Positions 7,500 through 15,095 of a stretch of DNA of 20,809 bases are shown here, piece by piece (position 1 is the first letter of the stretch; every line of letters begins with the position of its first letter). Source of the stretch: a virus; IMG/VR virus record IMGVR_UViG_3300049825_000693, positions 1 to 20,809 of that record. One strand, written 5' to 3'. The notes beneath the pieces are model-generated. The model did not search any database, was not told where the DNA came from, and saw nothing but the letters and a program-made list of their open reading frames with translations. The translations under genes and the position numbers were made by a program.

Positions 7500-8972
7500 C
7501 TAGTCGGCTCCATAGAGATAGACCGGCCCCCACCATTGGAGCATGTCATAGGGCGCCGGATTGGTGCCACCACCATAGGTGCCCTCAAATCGCAGTTGTC
7601 CCAACTGGGTTGTCGACCCACTCGTACTGCCGGCGCCACCAAAGGTGAGCGTGTTATAGTTCGCAATCAGGTTCCCGTCGATCCACATACGCCAGGTCCC
7701 GTTGGGGTCTCCCGCGCCAAGTGGCGACATCTCGAAATACATCTCGAGTTCGTGAACCCCGCCATCCGTCATCTCAGGGTTCGTCCCTTGATTCGGGCCA
7801 AGCTGTTGGGCCGGGGCGTTTCCCCAGCTCTGGAGATTCCAGTCGTAGAACAACGAACTGTCGACGCTGCCGCCCCCACGTTTCATTTCGAGAAATGCAC
7901 CGGAGGTCTGTTGCCCATCGCGACGCACCCACATCTGCTTGATCTGGACGTTGCCGTTGGTGGTGAAATCCCCGCCGACTCCGGCATCCCCCTGCCGGCA
8001 ATACTCAATCCAGCTATGGAAATAGAAGCGACGCCGCGGGGTGGCAAAGTTGTAGATGGTGGCGTAGGGCGCCGTGCCACCCGGATGCCCGGTGGGGTAG
8101 GTGTATTGGAGGCACCCTGAGTTCGCCGGGAAGCCCGAGCGCGGCGCGATGACGGTCGAGTTCGGGCGCTTACTCGCCTGCGCTTCATCCCATGATCCTG
8201 GGGTATTCCCAGATCGACCGAACGAGGTGGTGCTCCCACTGGGGCCGTTCTTGAAACTCTTCCCGATCACCCAGATCGTCGCAATCTCAAGGTTCATCCC
8301 GGGCGGGAGGTTGGGGTGGGTCGTGTTCGCCACCTGCACATCCACCGCCGCGGTCCCGTTCACAAGATCCGTGGTATCGGTCGCCGTGATCGTGGCGGTG
8401 CCCACCGTGAGGGCGGTGACTAACCCGACCGACGAGACGGTCGCGACCGCAGGATTCGAGGAGACGTAGGTATAACTCCGTCCGGTGATCTGCGTCCCCG
8501 TCCCATTCAACCCGGTCCACGAGGTGGCCGCGAGCGACGAGAGGCCACCCGTCACCAAGGCGATCGAGGAGGGGACGAGTTGGACACTCAAGGCTACGGA
8601 GGGGATCGGCCCATTCACCGTGAGCGTCATGTTGGTGCTCAGGGAATTGGCGGGTGCCGCTGCGGTAATCGCGACCGTCCCAGGCCCTGGCCCCACCGCG
8701 GTCAGGATCGTGGTGACCCCACTCGCGGGCGCGACCGTGCCAAGCGTCGTATCCGCACTCGACCAGTTGATCGACAGGGAACTGGCGATGTCGGTATCGA
8801 AGGCGTTAAACGCCCGGGCCGTGAGGAGCGCGGTTTGCGCGCTATTCATCACGACCCCGGTCGGGACAACCGTGAGCGAGACCGGGATCGCGGGATCGGG
8901 GGGTTGGCCTGCCGGGCCCGTGGGTCCTCGCGACCCCCACCGGCCCCGTCCCGCCGCGCGTCGGATCGGCAC
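7500..8972 (-). CDS. Adhesin with two Ig-like (BIG_2-type) domains and a C-terminal jelly-roll
   Basis: I choose the GTG at 8972, which overlaps the upstream stop as TAGTG and has GGTGA seven bases before it; the frame is open upstream, but that part is covered by the previous gene. The 490-aa product has a short basic and collagen-like start (GSRGPTGPAG). It continues with two bacterial Ig-like domains at about 30-125 (INWSSADTTLGTV) and 130-220 (YVSSNPAVATVSSVGLVTAL, a classic BIG_2 pattern). Residues 240-490 look like a concanavalin-like or polysaccharide-lyase-like jelly-roll (RRRFYFHSWIEYC, QIKQMWVRRDGQ, GVHELEMYFEMS, GTWRMWIDGNLI). Probably a host-surface-binding appendage; whether it cleaves glycans is unknown. 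Confidence 0.7.
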   Translation of the reverse strand: MPIRRAAGRGRWGSRGPTGPAGQPPDPAIPVSLTVVPTGVVMNSAQTALLTARAFNAFDTDIASSLSINWSSADTTLGTVAPASGVTTILTAVGPGPGTVAITAAAPANSLSTNMTLTVNGPIPSVALSVQLVPSSIALVTGGLSSLAATSWTGLNGTGTQITGRSYTYVSSNPAVATVSSVGLVTALTVGTATITATDTTDLVNGTAAVDVQVANTTHPNLPPGMNLEIATIWVIGKSFKNGPSGSTTSFGRSGNTPGSWDEAQASKRPNSTVIAPRSGFPANSGCLQYTYPTGHPGGTAPYATIYNFATPRRRFYFHSWIEYCRQGDAGVGGDFTTNGNVQIKQMWVRRDGQQTSGAFLEMKRGGGSVDSSLFYDWNLQSWGNAPAQQLGPNQGTNPEMTDGGVHELEMYFEMSPLGAGDPNGTWRMWIDGNLIANYNTLTFGGAGSTSGSTTQLGQLRFEGTYGGGTNPAPYDMLQWWGPVYLYGAD

Positions 8973-9283
8973 TAGGTGGTCACCAAGCCACTGAACTCCC
9001 AGGTCGCCGAACTCGCCGACCCGCGCGTGACCCGCATCCACCGCGACCCCGTCTCGAGGATGAATGGGCCCTGGGCCCCCACCGTGGTGGCGGTAGACCA
9101 GGAGACATCCGGGATCGCCGTCGCGAACCCGTCCGCGTTACTGACGTGGACGGCGTAGACCCCCGCGCCCGTCTGGGTCACGAGACTCAGGCCGATCTGC
9201 GACATTGCGGCAACCATGACGGGATTCGAGGTGATGTTGCTGTTGCTCACCCCAAGTAAGACTTCTTGTTTGGTATACGGCAT
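8972..9283 (-). CDS. Small virion-associated hypothetical protein (103 aa)
   Basis: A 103-aa protein. After a polar N-terminus (MPYTKQEVLLGVSNSNI) the sequence is beta-rich (GVYAVHVSNADGFATA, GPFILETGSRWMRVTRG, ATWEFSGLVTT), a composition typical of small decoration or fibre-attachment proteins. AGGAG lies six bases before the ATG. It shares one base with the start of the adhesin gene (TAGTG), so it may be its partner or chaperone. I do not recognise a family. Confidence 0.65.
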   Translation of the reverse strand: MPYTKQEVLLGVSNSNITSNPVMVAAMSQIGLSLVTQTGAGVYAVHVSNADGFATAIPDVSWSTATTVGAQGPFILETGSRWMRVTRGSASSATWEFSGLVTT

Positions 9284-9320
9284 GCCCAGCTCCTATCGTG
9301 CGACGCGAAGAGAGGGGAAT

Positions 9321-9356
9321 CCCCCTGTCCCCCCACGTCCGTGGAGAGACAGAGGG
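9321..9356 (-). other. Imperfect hairpin between the capsid and appendage genes
   Basis: Bases 9321-9329 pair with 9348-9356 with one C/A mismatch. An inner CCAC/GTGG stem (9333-9336 with 9341-9344) closes a four-base loop. It sits in the only sizeable gap (9284-9374) of this part of the operon. No T-run follows on the minus strand, so it is not a standard intrinsic terminator. An mRNA processing site, or a stabiliser of the 3' end of the upstream capsid message, is possible. Confidence 0.4.
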
Positions 9357-9374
9357 CTCCCGCGCCCCGCCGGG

Positions 9375-9719
9375 TTACCGGATGATCGAGAGGGCGTAGG
9401 TTCCGGCGGCCTGCACGGCGTTCACCGTCGAGCAGTTCGAGAAACTGAGCGTCAGGGTCCCCGTGGAGCAGGACACCGACAAACTCACGCCGTTGCTATA
9501 GCCCGAGGCCGTGGGGACAATCGCGACCGCATCGGTCGGCAAGAGCCCCGTAACCACCGCATCCGTCGTGGTACTCTTGGTCGCGACACAGGTGATGGCC
9601 GCCACCGCGATCGTCTGCTTCGAGAGGACCGTCACCCCACGGGAGCCTCCGAGTTGGAAGCCCCCTTGCAGGCTGAGGTTCGAGAGGACGGTCGTCTGGT
9701 CCGAAATGTTACCGGCCAT
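9375..9719 (-). CDS. Small structural protein downstream of the capsid gene (114 aa)
   Basis: A 114-aa beta-rich protein rich in Ser, Thr, Val and Ala (LLPTDAVAIVPTASGYSNG, TGTLTLSFSNCSTV) with three cysteines. GGAGG lies eight bases before the ATG, and the start is three bases after the capsid stop. Small genes directly after the major capsid gene are often head decoration or fibre proteins, and the AVQAAGTYALSIIR ending resembles proteins of that kind I have seen, but no family name is secure. Confidence 0.6.
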   Translation of the reverse strand: MAGNISDQTTVLSNLSLQGGFQLGGSRGVTVLSKQTIAVAAITCVATKSTTTDAVVTGLLPTDAVAIVPTASGYSNGVSLSVSCSTGTLTLSFSNCSTVNAVQAAGTYALSIIR

Positions 9720-9722
9720 CGC

Positions 9723-10637
9723 TCAACCTCCCGACGTGCCCCAGAAGCCACGCCATTCGTTGTGGTAGACCACGAAGCCCTGGACGAGCTTCCGCTTGAT
9801 GACTTCGGCATCGAAATCCTCATCCATGCCGTTGCGGGGCCGCTCTTCCCAGACAAAGTGCGCGCCATGCTTGTCGCCCTGGAGGAACCACGCATCGTTG
9901 TCGGTCTTGTAGTGGGATACCATGAACGAGAGACCCTCTTCCTTGAGGGCGTTGATCTCGTTGTTGGCGGTGCCGGGCTTGTACTCCGAGCCGAGGAGTT
10001 CGCGGGCCGTGAACTTGTCTTCCGGCGAGATGATGAGCAACTTCGGGCGAATCATGGACGGACGACCGCGGTCATCCTTCCAGTTCTCGAAGTCGATCAA
10101 CGCCTGCTGGAGTGCCGTCACGCCGAGATCGGCGTCGGTCGACGGACGGTTCCGCTGGGTCGCGCCCCCATCCAGCCGCGTGTGCGCGGTCGAGAAGAGC
10201 TGCAGCCCATCGAAGCCGGTTGCCGAGTACCCATCGGCATTGGTGGTGCCGAAGCCGTTGTTCATGACCAGCGCCGCGACGGTTTCTTGCCCGTCGACCG
10301 CACTCTTCATGAGCGAGCCTTCGATCTTGTCGAACATGCCGTACAGCTCGTGCTTCTTGGCCTCGTCGGTGATCTTGTAGCCCAAGGCGAACCGGACAGG
10401 CTGGGCCTGCTTGGTGACCTCGCCGATCGGGTCGTCGTACTGAATGTTGGCCCCTTCTGCCTTGTACCGGAGTGACCCGAAATCGGTCATCTTGTAGTCG
10501 GTGATGGTAGCCTTCTGGGTGGACTTGACGTTCAGGTACCGGCTGAACTCGAGGGGGTACTGAGGGTAAACCTCGTACCAGATCTCGGACAGCTTCGGTT
10601 CCAAGAGCGTCAGAAATTGCGACCGTGAAATGGTCAT
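9723..10637 (-). CDS. Major capsid protein (HK97-fold, Mu gpT-like type)
   Basis: A 304-aa protein. An N-terminal arm (MTISRSQFLTLLEPKLSEIW) is followed by a core with the order ITDEAKKHELYG, DGLQLFSTAHTRLDGG, ELLGSEYKPGT with NNEINALK, MVSHYKTDNDAWFL and a C-terminal WRGFWG. The FSTAHTRLDGG and SEYKPGT/NNEIN blocks are, in my recollection, characteristic of capsid proteins in the Mu gpT-like or related HK97-fold groups. The ribosome site is strong (AAGGAG seven bases before the ATG), as expected for the most abundant virion protein. The gene follows the decoration-like gene by 12 bases, and a separate probable scaffold lies upstream. Length is normal for the fold. Confidence 0.85.
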   Translation of the reverse strand: MTISRSQFLTLLEPKLSEIWYEVYPQYPLEFSRYLNVKSTQKATITDYKMTDFGSLRYKAEGANIQYDDPIGEVTKQAQPVRFALGYKITDEAKKHELYGMFDKIEGSLMKSAVDGQETVAALVMNNGFGTTNADGYSATGFDGLQLFSTAHTRLDGGATQRNRPSTDADLGVTALQQALIDFENWKDDRGRPSMIRPKLLIISPEDKFTARELLGSEYKPGTANNEINALKEEGLSFMVSHYKTDNDAWFLQGDKHGAHFVWEERPRNGMDEDFDAEVIKRKLVQGFVVYHNEWRGFWGTSGG

Positions 10638-10649
10638 CGTGACGCTCCT

Positions 10650-11111
10650 TTAAACGATGGTCTGCGAGGTCGACGAGCCGTAGACCTGGCCAGAGAGGAT
10701 CATGCCCAATTCGATCTGGGATGTGGGGCTGGTGATGATGGCCGACCGGACCACAAACGGCCGCGAGGCGGACGACGTGTAGACCGTGGTCACCACGGAG
10801 ACGGTGTTGCCGGACTTGACGATCCCGACTGTCTGGCCCAAGGACAGGCCCGAGGCGGCATCGCCCGCGGTCAGATCCGCCATGACGGTGCAGGCGGGGT
10901 CGGTCGGGATCGCGACCAACACGCGACCGGCGGGTAAAGAATTGGCACTGTTGTGGAGGGCAACGCCCAGAAAACTGGCTTCGCCTCCCGAGTACTCAGA
11001 GACGGTGCGAGCGGCGCCGAGCTTGACGAGCGAGCCTTGACGAAAGGTCGCGGTCGACAGCACGTTGAACGACTCGTATTCCCACCGGCCCCGATTGGGG
11101 ATAAGACCCAT
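10650..11111 (-). CDS. Putative head decoration/stabilisation protein (153 aa)
   Basis: A 153-aa protein located directly upstream of the major capsid gene. The arrangement FRQGSLVKLGAARTVSEYSG, then FLGVALHNSA, then GRVLVAIPTDP reads as a small SH3-like beta barrel. This is the usual layout of capsid-proximal decoration proteins that begin with a hydrophobic/charged cap and end in beta-strands. GAGGT lies about ten bases before the ATG. The genome position fits; a sequence search would be needed to name the family. Confidence 0.6.
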   Translation of the reverse strand: MGLIPNRGRWEYESFNVLSTATFRQGSLVKLGAARTVSEYSGGEASFLGVALHNSANSLPAGRVLVAIPTDPACTVMADLTAGDAASGLSLGQTVGIVKSGNTVSVVTTVYTSSASRPFVVRSAIITSPTSQIELGMILSGQVYGSSTSQTIV

Positions 11112-11144
11112 AGGGGGGATACCTCATGAAACGACGGTTGAGAG

Positions 11145-11723
11145 TTAGCCCGTCGAGCGGGTCACATGGACATCGGCGATGCCCTTGACTGACCGTGCGA
11201 CGGATTCAAACCCCTCAGCGGCGTTTCCGAGGTTACCTACACCATCCATTTGTTCGCGATTCGCCCGATCTTTTCGGGCCTGGTTGCGGGCAGCAATCCG
11301 CTGCGGCGCATAATGCAACTGCAAGTCCCCGGCGGCGTTCACGATACTCCCATCTGGGAGTTTGCGCGCGCCTGGCGGCATGGCGGTGAGCCACGTCTCC
11401 TTGCCAACCTGGTCGGCCTTGACCGGGAGATATCCCTGGTTGGCAGCCCGCATCAGCTTGACATGCGAGGGCTCGTCTTTGGTGCCGCGCGTGATCGCGA
11501 CCCACCGACAATTCACCGGGAGGGTGGAGACCTCCTGGCCACGGCGTCGGCCCGCATGGACTTCCGCGAGTTCAAGATCGCGGCGGTGACGCATCCCCGT
11601 AAACCCGGGGACCTCCAACAAGTCGATCGAATTGGACTCACCGAGATCTGCGGGATCGGCCACCCCAAACTCACTCACGGGGGTGGTGTTGACCAGCGGG
11701 CGGAGTGGGGAATTAGAAGCCAC
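11145..11723 (-). CDS. Hypothetical head-module protein (192 aa)
   Basis: A 192-aa protein that starts with GTG at 11723, overlapping the upstream stop by 11 bases; GGAG lies about six bases before it. Residues 50-75 are charged (LELAEVHAGRRRGQE). A central section reads VNCRWVAITRGTKDEPSHVKLMRAANQGYLPVKAD. It continues with LPDGSIVNAAGDLQLHYAP and a basic helix (RIAARNQARKDRANREQ). The middle part resembles proteins of unknown function found between scaffold and capsid genes in several phages. No catalytic motif is apparent. A role in head assembly is inferred from position only. Confidence 0.6.
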   Translation of the reverse strand: MASNSPLRPLVNTTPVSEFGVADPADLGESNSIDLLEVPGFTGMRHRRDLELAEVHAGRRRGQEVSTLPVNCRWVAITRGTKDEPSHVKLMRAANQGYLPVKADQVGKETWLTAMPPGARKLPDGSIVNAAGDLQLHYAPQRIAARNQARKDRANREQMDGVGNLGNAAEGFESVARSVKGIADVHVTRSTG

Positions 11724-12510
11724 GGCTACTCCGTTCGGTGATAACGTTCATGTTGTGCTTCTTGGCCGTCTCGAACCACTTCTTGCGGTCCTCGGGCCCC
11801 ATGTTCATCGTAACGAAGAACTCCTCGAGTTTCCGGTCGTCGATGCCCTTGCGTTCGAGCATGGCCCGATAATCGGCCGGGAGTTCATCGCTTTTGGTGA
11901 GGGGGCCTGAACTCGGCGAGGACCCGCCGAGGAGACTGGGGGCGCTTCCACCCCGTAGAGTGGGATCGCCACGGGACTCGTCTTCCCAGCGCTTGCGCTC
12001 TTCCTGGAGATGACGGCCCATTACAAGATCAACGGTCAAGGCCAGATTGTCAAGGGTCCTGGCCGGGAGCGGGAGTTTGTCGATCAATGGCTGAATCTCA
12101 TGGCCGTACCGCTCGAACGCTTCCCGTTTCTGGGACCGAATCTGCGAGACGTTGTTCGACGCGATGTTCCCCCAGACCTGCTCAAACCCCTGTTGGTAGG
12201 GCTGGGAGGCCGTCGCCAGGATGTTCTTGAGGGTCTTCCCGTCAATGAAATCCTCGTCGCGCACGTCGCGGGGATCGAAACTCTGGGTCGGGGGCGGCGG
12301 GGGCGGTTGATACTGCTGACTCGCGGCCTGCGCGTACCCGATCGCTTGATCGGTCAGGCTGAGGAGTTCCGAGGCGTTTTTACCGCGGGCCCACACCCTC
12401 GGGTCGGTGTCCGGGACCCTCCACTCCCTCGGCTCCTGACCACCAGGGGGTGCCGAAGAAGCGGGAAGTGGCGGCGCTGCGGGCGGTACGGGCGGATTCG
12501 GATCGCTCAT
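11713..12510 (-). CDS. Probable capsid scaffolding protein
   Basis: A 265-aa protein if started at the ATG at 12510 (MSDPNPPVPP). The N-terminal 100 residues are Pro/Ala/Gly-rich with a run of six prolines, and the rest is strongly helical and charged (KREAFERYGHEIQPLIDKL, LQEERKRWEDE, PEDRKKWFETAKKH). That composition, and a position between portal and capsid, fits internal scaffolds, which are often acidic, helical and poorly conserved. A later GTG at 12396 (VWARGKN) would shorten the overlap with the previous gene from 131 to 17 bases, so the start is uncertain. Confidence 0.65.
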   Translation of the reverse strand: MSDPNPPVPPAAPPLPASSAPPGGQEPREWRVPDTDPRVWARGKNASELLSLTDQAIGYAQAASQQYQPPPPPPTQSFDPRDVRDEDFIDGKTLKNILATASQPYQQGFEQVWGNIASNNVSQIRSQKREAFERYGHEIQPLIDKLPLPARTLDNLALTVDLVMGRHLQEERKRWEDESRGDPTLRGGSAPSLLGGSSPSSGPLTKSDELPADYRAMLERKGIDDRKLEEFFVTMNMGPEDRKKWFETAKKHNMNVITERSSRGF

Positions 12511-12817
12511 GGGTAGCCTGTTCCAAGCGGACGTGCATCGCCTCCAGCTCATCCGGAAGCGCGGCGGCTCGCCGCAACCCGGCAAGCAGCCCTATTTGTT
12601 TCAGATACTCATCGTGGGGCATCCCATGGAGGAGCCGTTCAGCCTCCGAATGCCAGACCCATTCCAGCGCCTTGAGGTACTTGCCCCATCCCGGATGGGT
12701 CTGGCATGCCCTGAGCGTTGGGATCTCCTCCGCCATCAGGCCCGCCAGGGGCTTGTCCGGGTCCAGCTTGGGGCGGCGGAACTTCGGGACTAATCGCATC
12801 AGGATCTCGGAAATCAT
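12380..12817 (-). CDS. Small charged helical protein overlapping portal and scaffold genes
   Basis: The best start is the ATG at 12817 (MISEILMRLV), preceded by GGAG four bases away, which gives 145 aa. It is in a different frame from both neighbours: the first 179 bases lie inside the 3' end of the portal gene, the last 131 inside the scaffold gene, and only about 128 bases are unique. Residues 30-100 look like a real helical protein (HPGWGKYLKALEWVWHSEAE, HDEYLKQIGLLAGLRRA, ALPDELEAMHVRLEQ) and resemble a small protein often encoded after phage portals. The last 30 residues (GAEGVEGPGHRPEG) look like an alternative reading of the proline-rich scaffold start. An internal ATG at 12736 is another possible start. 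Confidence 0.5.
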   Translation of the reverse strand: MISEILMRLVPKFRRPKLDPDKPLAGLMAEEIPTLRACQTHPGWGKYLKALEWVWHSEAERLLHGMPHDEYLKQIGLLAGLRRAAALPDELEAMHVRLEQATHERSESARTARSAATSRFFGTPWWSGAEGVEGPGHRPEGVGPR

Positions 12818-14636
12818 ATTGCTCCAACAGGCGGCGATAGAGTTTGCTTTGGCCATCAGCCAGATCGAGCGCAATCGTTCCAATCGGGGTGCCTTGCATC
12901 TGAATCCCGGCCTGGACGAGCTGCAAGAACTGCGGGGCCAACTGCCCATGGAGGGCCAAAAGGCCCTGGAGGTTCTGTTTCTCGAGTTCCTTGTTCGCGG
13001 TCCCCGAGACGGCGTTGATACTGACGCCGAGCCCCATTTCGGCGGATTCTGCCGGGGTCGCGAGCTTCTCGGCCACCATCTGGCCTTCGGGGAGCCCGAG
13101 TGTCTCCGTGGCGATTTGCAACCACTGCACCCCCTCGATATCCATCGGGGAGGTGGCGTACTGCTGGAGATACTGGATCATCCGAAGGCCCAGAACCCCC
13201 AGGCCGGAGTAGCGCATATCGCGTATGGTTAAGTCAGGGCGACGCTTGCCTTCGGCGAGGAGGTTCTGGACGGTGGAGGCGGGGGTGCGGCTCGGGAGGG
13301 ACTGGAGGTTGCCCAATTGGAGGTCGGAGACCGAAGTCCGCCGTTCGCCCACCGCCTGGACAAACTGAATCAGTTGCGGCAACGAGGGATAGATCTCCCC
13401 CATCTGCCACGCCTTGAAGTCCTCATTCACGTTCCCCGACACCAGCTTGACCGCCCCCGGGAAGATGGGCTCCCCTGGGGCAATGTTCGAGCCTTCGCGC
13501 GCGACGATCATCCGGCTGTTGGCCAACATGACATTGTCGTGCTGGAAGTTGAACAAGTCGCTCACCATCGTCTGGAACACTTCCTTTTGTTCACACACCC
13601 CAATCCCATAGAACCCATCGCCCGGGAAGTAGCGCACTACTTCAAACGGGCGCTGGCCATGATGATAGGGGTTCAAGATCGGGCGGAGCACGGTCCGAGT
13701 CGGACGATGGAACCAGACAATCACATCGTCTTCGCTGTCCCCGTTAACCGCGAACCGGGCATGCACCTCATACAGTTCGATGTCGCGCACGCGGGTGGGC
13801 GCTCCGCCCGGGGTCCTGGTACTCAACACTCCGGTGTCCCGATCAAATTGGGCCGGCGTCCCACCCCAGGTCCGCTTCTCGTAATCGAGATTCGAGACGG
13901 TCCGCTGGTACTCGGTCTGGGATTGCTCTTCCCAGAGGAGGACTCGGGCAATGTCGTCTTCACTGACTTCGGGATAGAGTGGGACCCAGCTATTGGCCAT
14001 CGACCGAAACCGTTCGATCGGCATCCGAATCCGGTGCGCGATCCACGGCGCCCCACCCGGGACATCGGCTTGGTGTTCAATCGCGGTCGGGGGAAGGATG
14101 AAGTCAGTCAGGGGGATGTGATCCACAAAGGGGCGGGAAACCCGCTTCTGGACCTTCTCCCAGCGCCCCATCTCACTGTACCGATGCACGGGACGGGTCT
14201 CGTAGTGCCACCCGTGCTTATACACCCCGGTCCCCAACTTGACCATCTCGAGGATGACCCGTTTGTTGACCTGGTACATGTGCAGGACAGACTTGTCGAG
14301 AAACGTCAGGAAATCTTGGAGGGGCTTGGCCGAGGGTTCCCACCGCTCGTTCAGGGCGGACACACTCCAGAGGTCGTCCGTGGCGTGGAGGGTCTGCATG
14401 AACGAGGCATAGAGTTGGTCGACATCAATCGCCGTGAGGGGCATCACCACGGCGGACGCCCCCTCGAAGGGGTGCTGTTTGAGGGGTTGCCGGGCGGCGG
14501 GTCGATACTGGATCAACCATTCTCGCCATTGCCGCTCGAGCCCCATCCGGGCCGCTAGGGTGTTGGTGAGTTCGGCGTCGATCCACGCCAGGAACCGGTC
14601 GCGGCGGCCAGGGCCCCATTGAATGGCATCAGTCAT
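12639..14636 (-). CDS. Portal protein
   Basis: A 665-aa protein that would form the dodecameric DNA-entry ring at the capsid vertex. Features include LERQWREWLIQYRPAARQPL, LYASFMQTLHATDDLWSV (helical wing) and VKLGTGVYKHGWHYE, a Gly-Val-Tyr-x-x-Gly segment frequent in portals. The aspartate/asparagine-rich LFNFQHDNVMLANSRM fits the stem region, and QAVGERRTSVSDLQLGN precedes the clip. The last 55 residues are a Pro/Gly/Gln tail (GQAPGGPDGGGDPNAQG). Length and order fit portals of the SU10/P22-like type. The start overlaps the upstream stop by 8 bases. The Pro/Gly tail is encoded where the overlapping small gene is also read, which may explain its low-complexity composition. Confidence 0.85.
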   Translation of the reverse strand: MTDAIQWGPGRRDRFLAWIDAELTNTLAARMGLERQWREWLIQYRPAARQPLKQHPFEGASAVVMPLTAIDVDQLYASFMQTLHATDDLWSVSALNERWEPSAKPLQDFLTFLDKSVLHMYQVNKRVILEMVKLGTGVYKHGWHYETRPVHRYSEMGRWEKVQKRVSRPFVDHIPLTDFILPPTAIEHQADVPGGAPWIAHRIRMPIERFRSMANSWVPLYPEVSEDDIARVLLWEEQSQTEYQRTVSNLDYEKRTWGGTPAQFDRDTGVLSTRTPGGAPTRVRDIELYEVHARFAVNGDSEDDVIVWFHRPTRTVLRPILNPYHHGQRPFEVVRYFPGDGFYGIGVCEQKEVFQTMVSDLFNFQHDNVMLANSRMIVAREGSNIAPGEPIFPGAVKLVSGNVNEDFKAWQMGEIYPSLPQLIQFVQAVGERRTSVSDLQLGNLQSLPSRTPASTVQNLLAEGKRRPDLTIRDMRYSGLGVLGLRMIQYLQQYATSPMDIEGVQWLQIATETLGLPEGQMVAEKLATPAESAEMGLGVSINAVSGTANKELEKQNLQGLLALHGQLAPQFLQLVQAGIQMQGTPIGTIALDLADGQSKLYRRLLEQYDFRDPDAISPEVPPPQAGPGQAPGGPDGGGDPNAQGMPDPSGMGQVPQGAGMGLAFGG

Positions 14637-14901
14637 GGCCGTCCCCTTCCTCGAGGCGTCGCGCCTCCTGATCGACCAAGAACGCCTTTAACCCCTCGGG
14701 GGAGACATCCTGGACCATCGTGACTTCGGTACACCGCAGGAACGTGGTATCCCCGAAGGCGTCCTCCCCTTCCCAGAAGTCCCGTCCGTCCCGGAGCGAC
14801 GCCGTGAGTTGGTCGTAGCTCGAGCGCGGGAGCTGGGTCGCCTGCCCATCGGCGGTCCAGACCTTGACATACCCGTTCGGCCAGCGATCGACTATCGCCA
14901 C
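14629..14901 (-). CDS. Small hypothetical protein upstream of the portal (90 aa)
   Basis: A 90-aa acidic protein (LEEGDGHD at its C-terminus) beginning at a GTG at 14901. An ATG two bases upstream is in another frame and hits a stop after three codons. The text is MAIVDRWPNGYVKVWTADGQ, then LRDGRDFWEGEDAFGDTTFL and VSPEGLKAFLVDQEARRLEE, with a small beta start and a helical end. No strong ribosome site is visible near the GTG. Its stop overlaps the portal start by 8 bases. The family is unknown. Confidence 0.55.
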   Translation of the reverse strand: MAIVDRWPNGYVKVWTADGQATQLPRSSYDQLTASLRDGRDFWEGEDAFGDTTFLRCTEVTMVQDVSPEGLKAFLVDQEARRLEEGDGHD

Positions 14902-14905
14902 ATGC

Positions 14906-14920
14906 GAATGAGAGTCATTC
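14906..14920. promoter_or_regulatory. Palindrome GAATGA-GAG-TCATTC
   Basis: A perfect six-base inverted repeat around three bases, lying just upstream of the GTG at 14901. A second pairing, ATGAGA (14908-14913) with TCTCAT (14919-14924), uses the same bases. It resembles a Fur-type operator (about 14 of 19 positions of the E. coli consensus). The resemblance may be chance: it could equally be an mRNA hairpin in the leader of the portal block. Confidence 0.3.
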
Positions 14921-14933
14921 TCATCTCCAGGAC

Positions 14934-14976
14934 AAACAAAAAGCTAGCGCCGCCACTGAATACAGTGAGAGGCGGC
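14934..14976 (-). terminator. Terminator-like hairpin between packaging and head genes
   Basis: On the minus strand GCCGCC and ACTG form a ten-base-pair stem interrupted by a four-base bulge (arms 14971-14976 plus 14963-14966, and 14949-14958) with a four-base loop. After six bases comes TTTTTGTTT (14942-14934). The six-base spacer is longer than ideal, so termination may be partial. It would reduce readthrough from the terminase genes to the portal block or act as an attenuator. I see no convincing promoter just downstream. Confidence 0.5.
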
Positions 14977-14987
14977 CTCGAACGCGG

Positions 14988-15095
14988 TCAGTTTTTGCGT
15001 TTCGGCTTGGGGCCGGGTTTGAGCTTCGGAAACCCCGGAACCCCCTTGCGGCGCAAGCGCAACCGGCGCATCCGTTCCGCCCCGGACATTGCCAT
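14988..15095 (-). CDS. 35-aa basic microprotein (MRRLRLRRKG type)
   Basis: A 35-codon gene whose ATG overlaps the stop of the upstream gene as TGATG. The text begins MAMSGAERMRRLRLRRKGVP and ends in a Lys/Pro tail (PKPKRKN). It carries a strongly positive charge. Short Ser-x-AERMRR-L-R-x-RR proteins occur in other phage genomes, and a nucleic-acid-binding role would fit the composition. Real translation is supported by the coupled start. No structure or function is known to me. Confidence 0.5.
   Translation of the reverse strand: MAMSGAERMRRLRLRRKGVPGFPKLKPGPKPKRKN

Noticed and set aside
9216-10475. 419-aa plus-strand open frame across the capsid gene
   Set aside because: Antisense shadow of the major capsid protein and its downstream gene; Arg/Gly/Glu-rich with no domain signal.
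13317-14558. 413-aa plus-strand open frame inside the portal gene
   Set aside because: Antisense to a well-supported portal with motifs; His/Arg/Gly-rich composition and no family resemblance.
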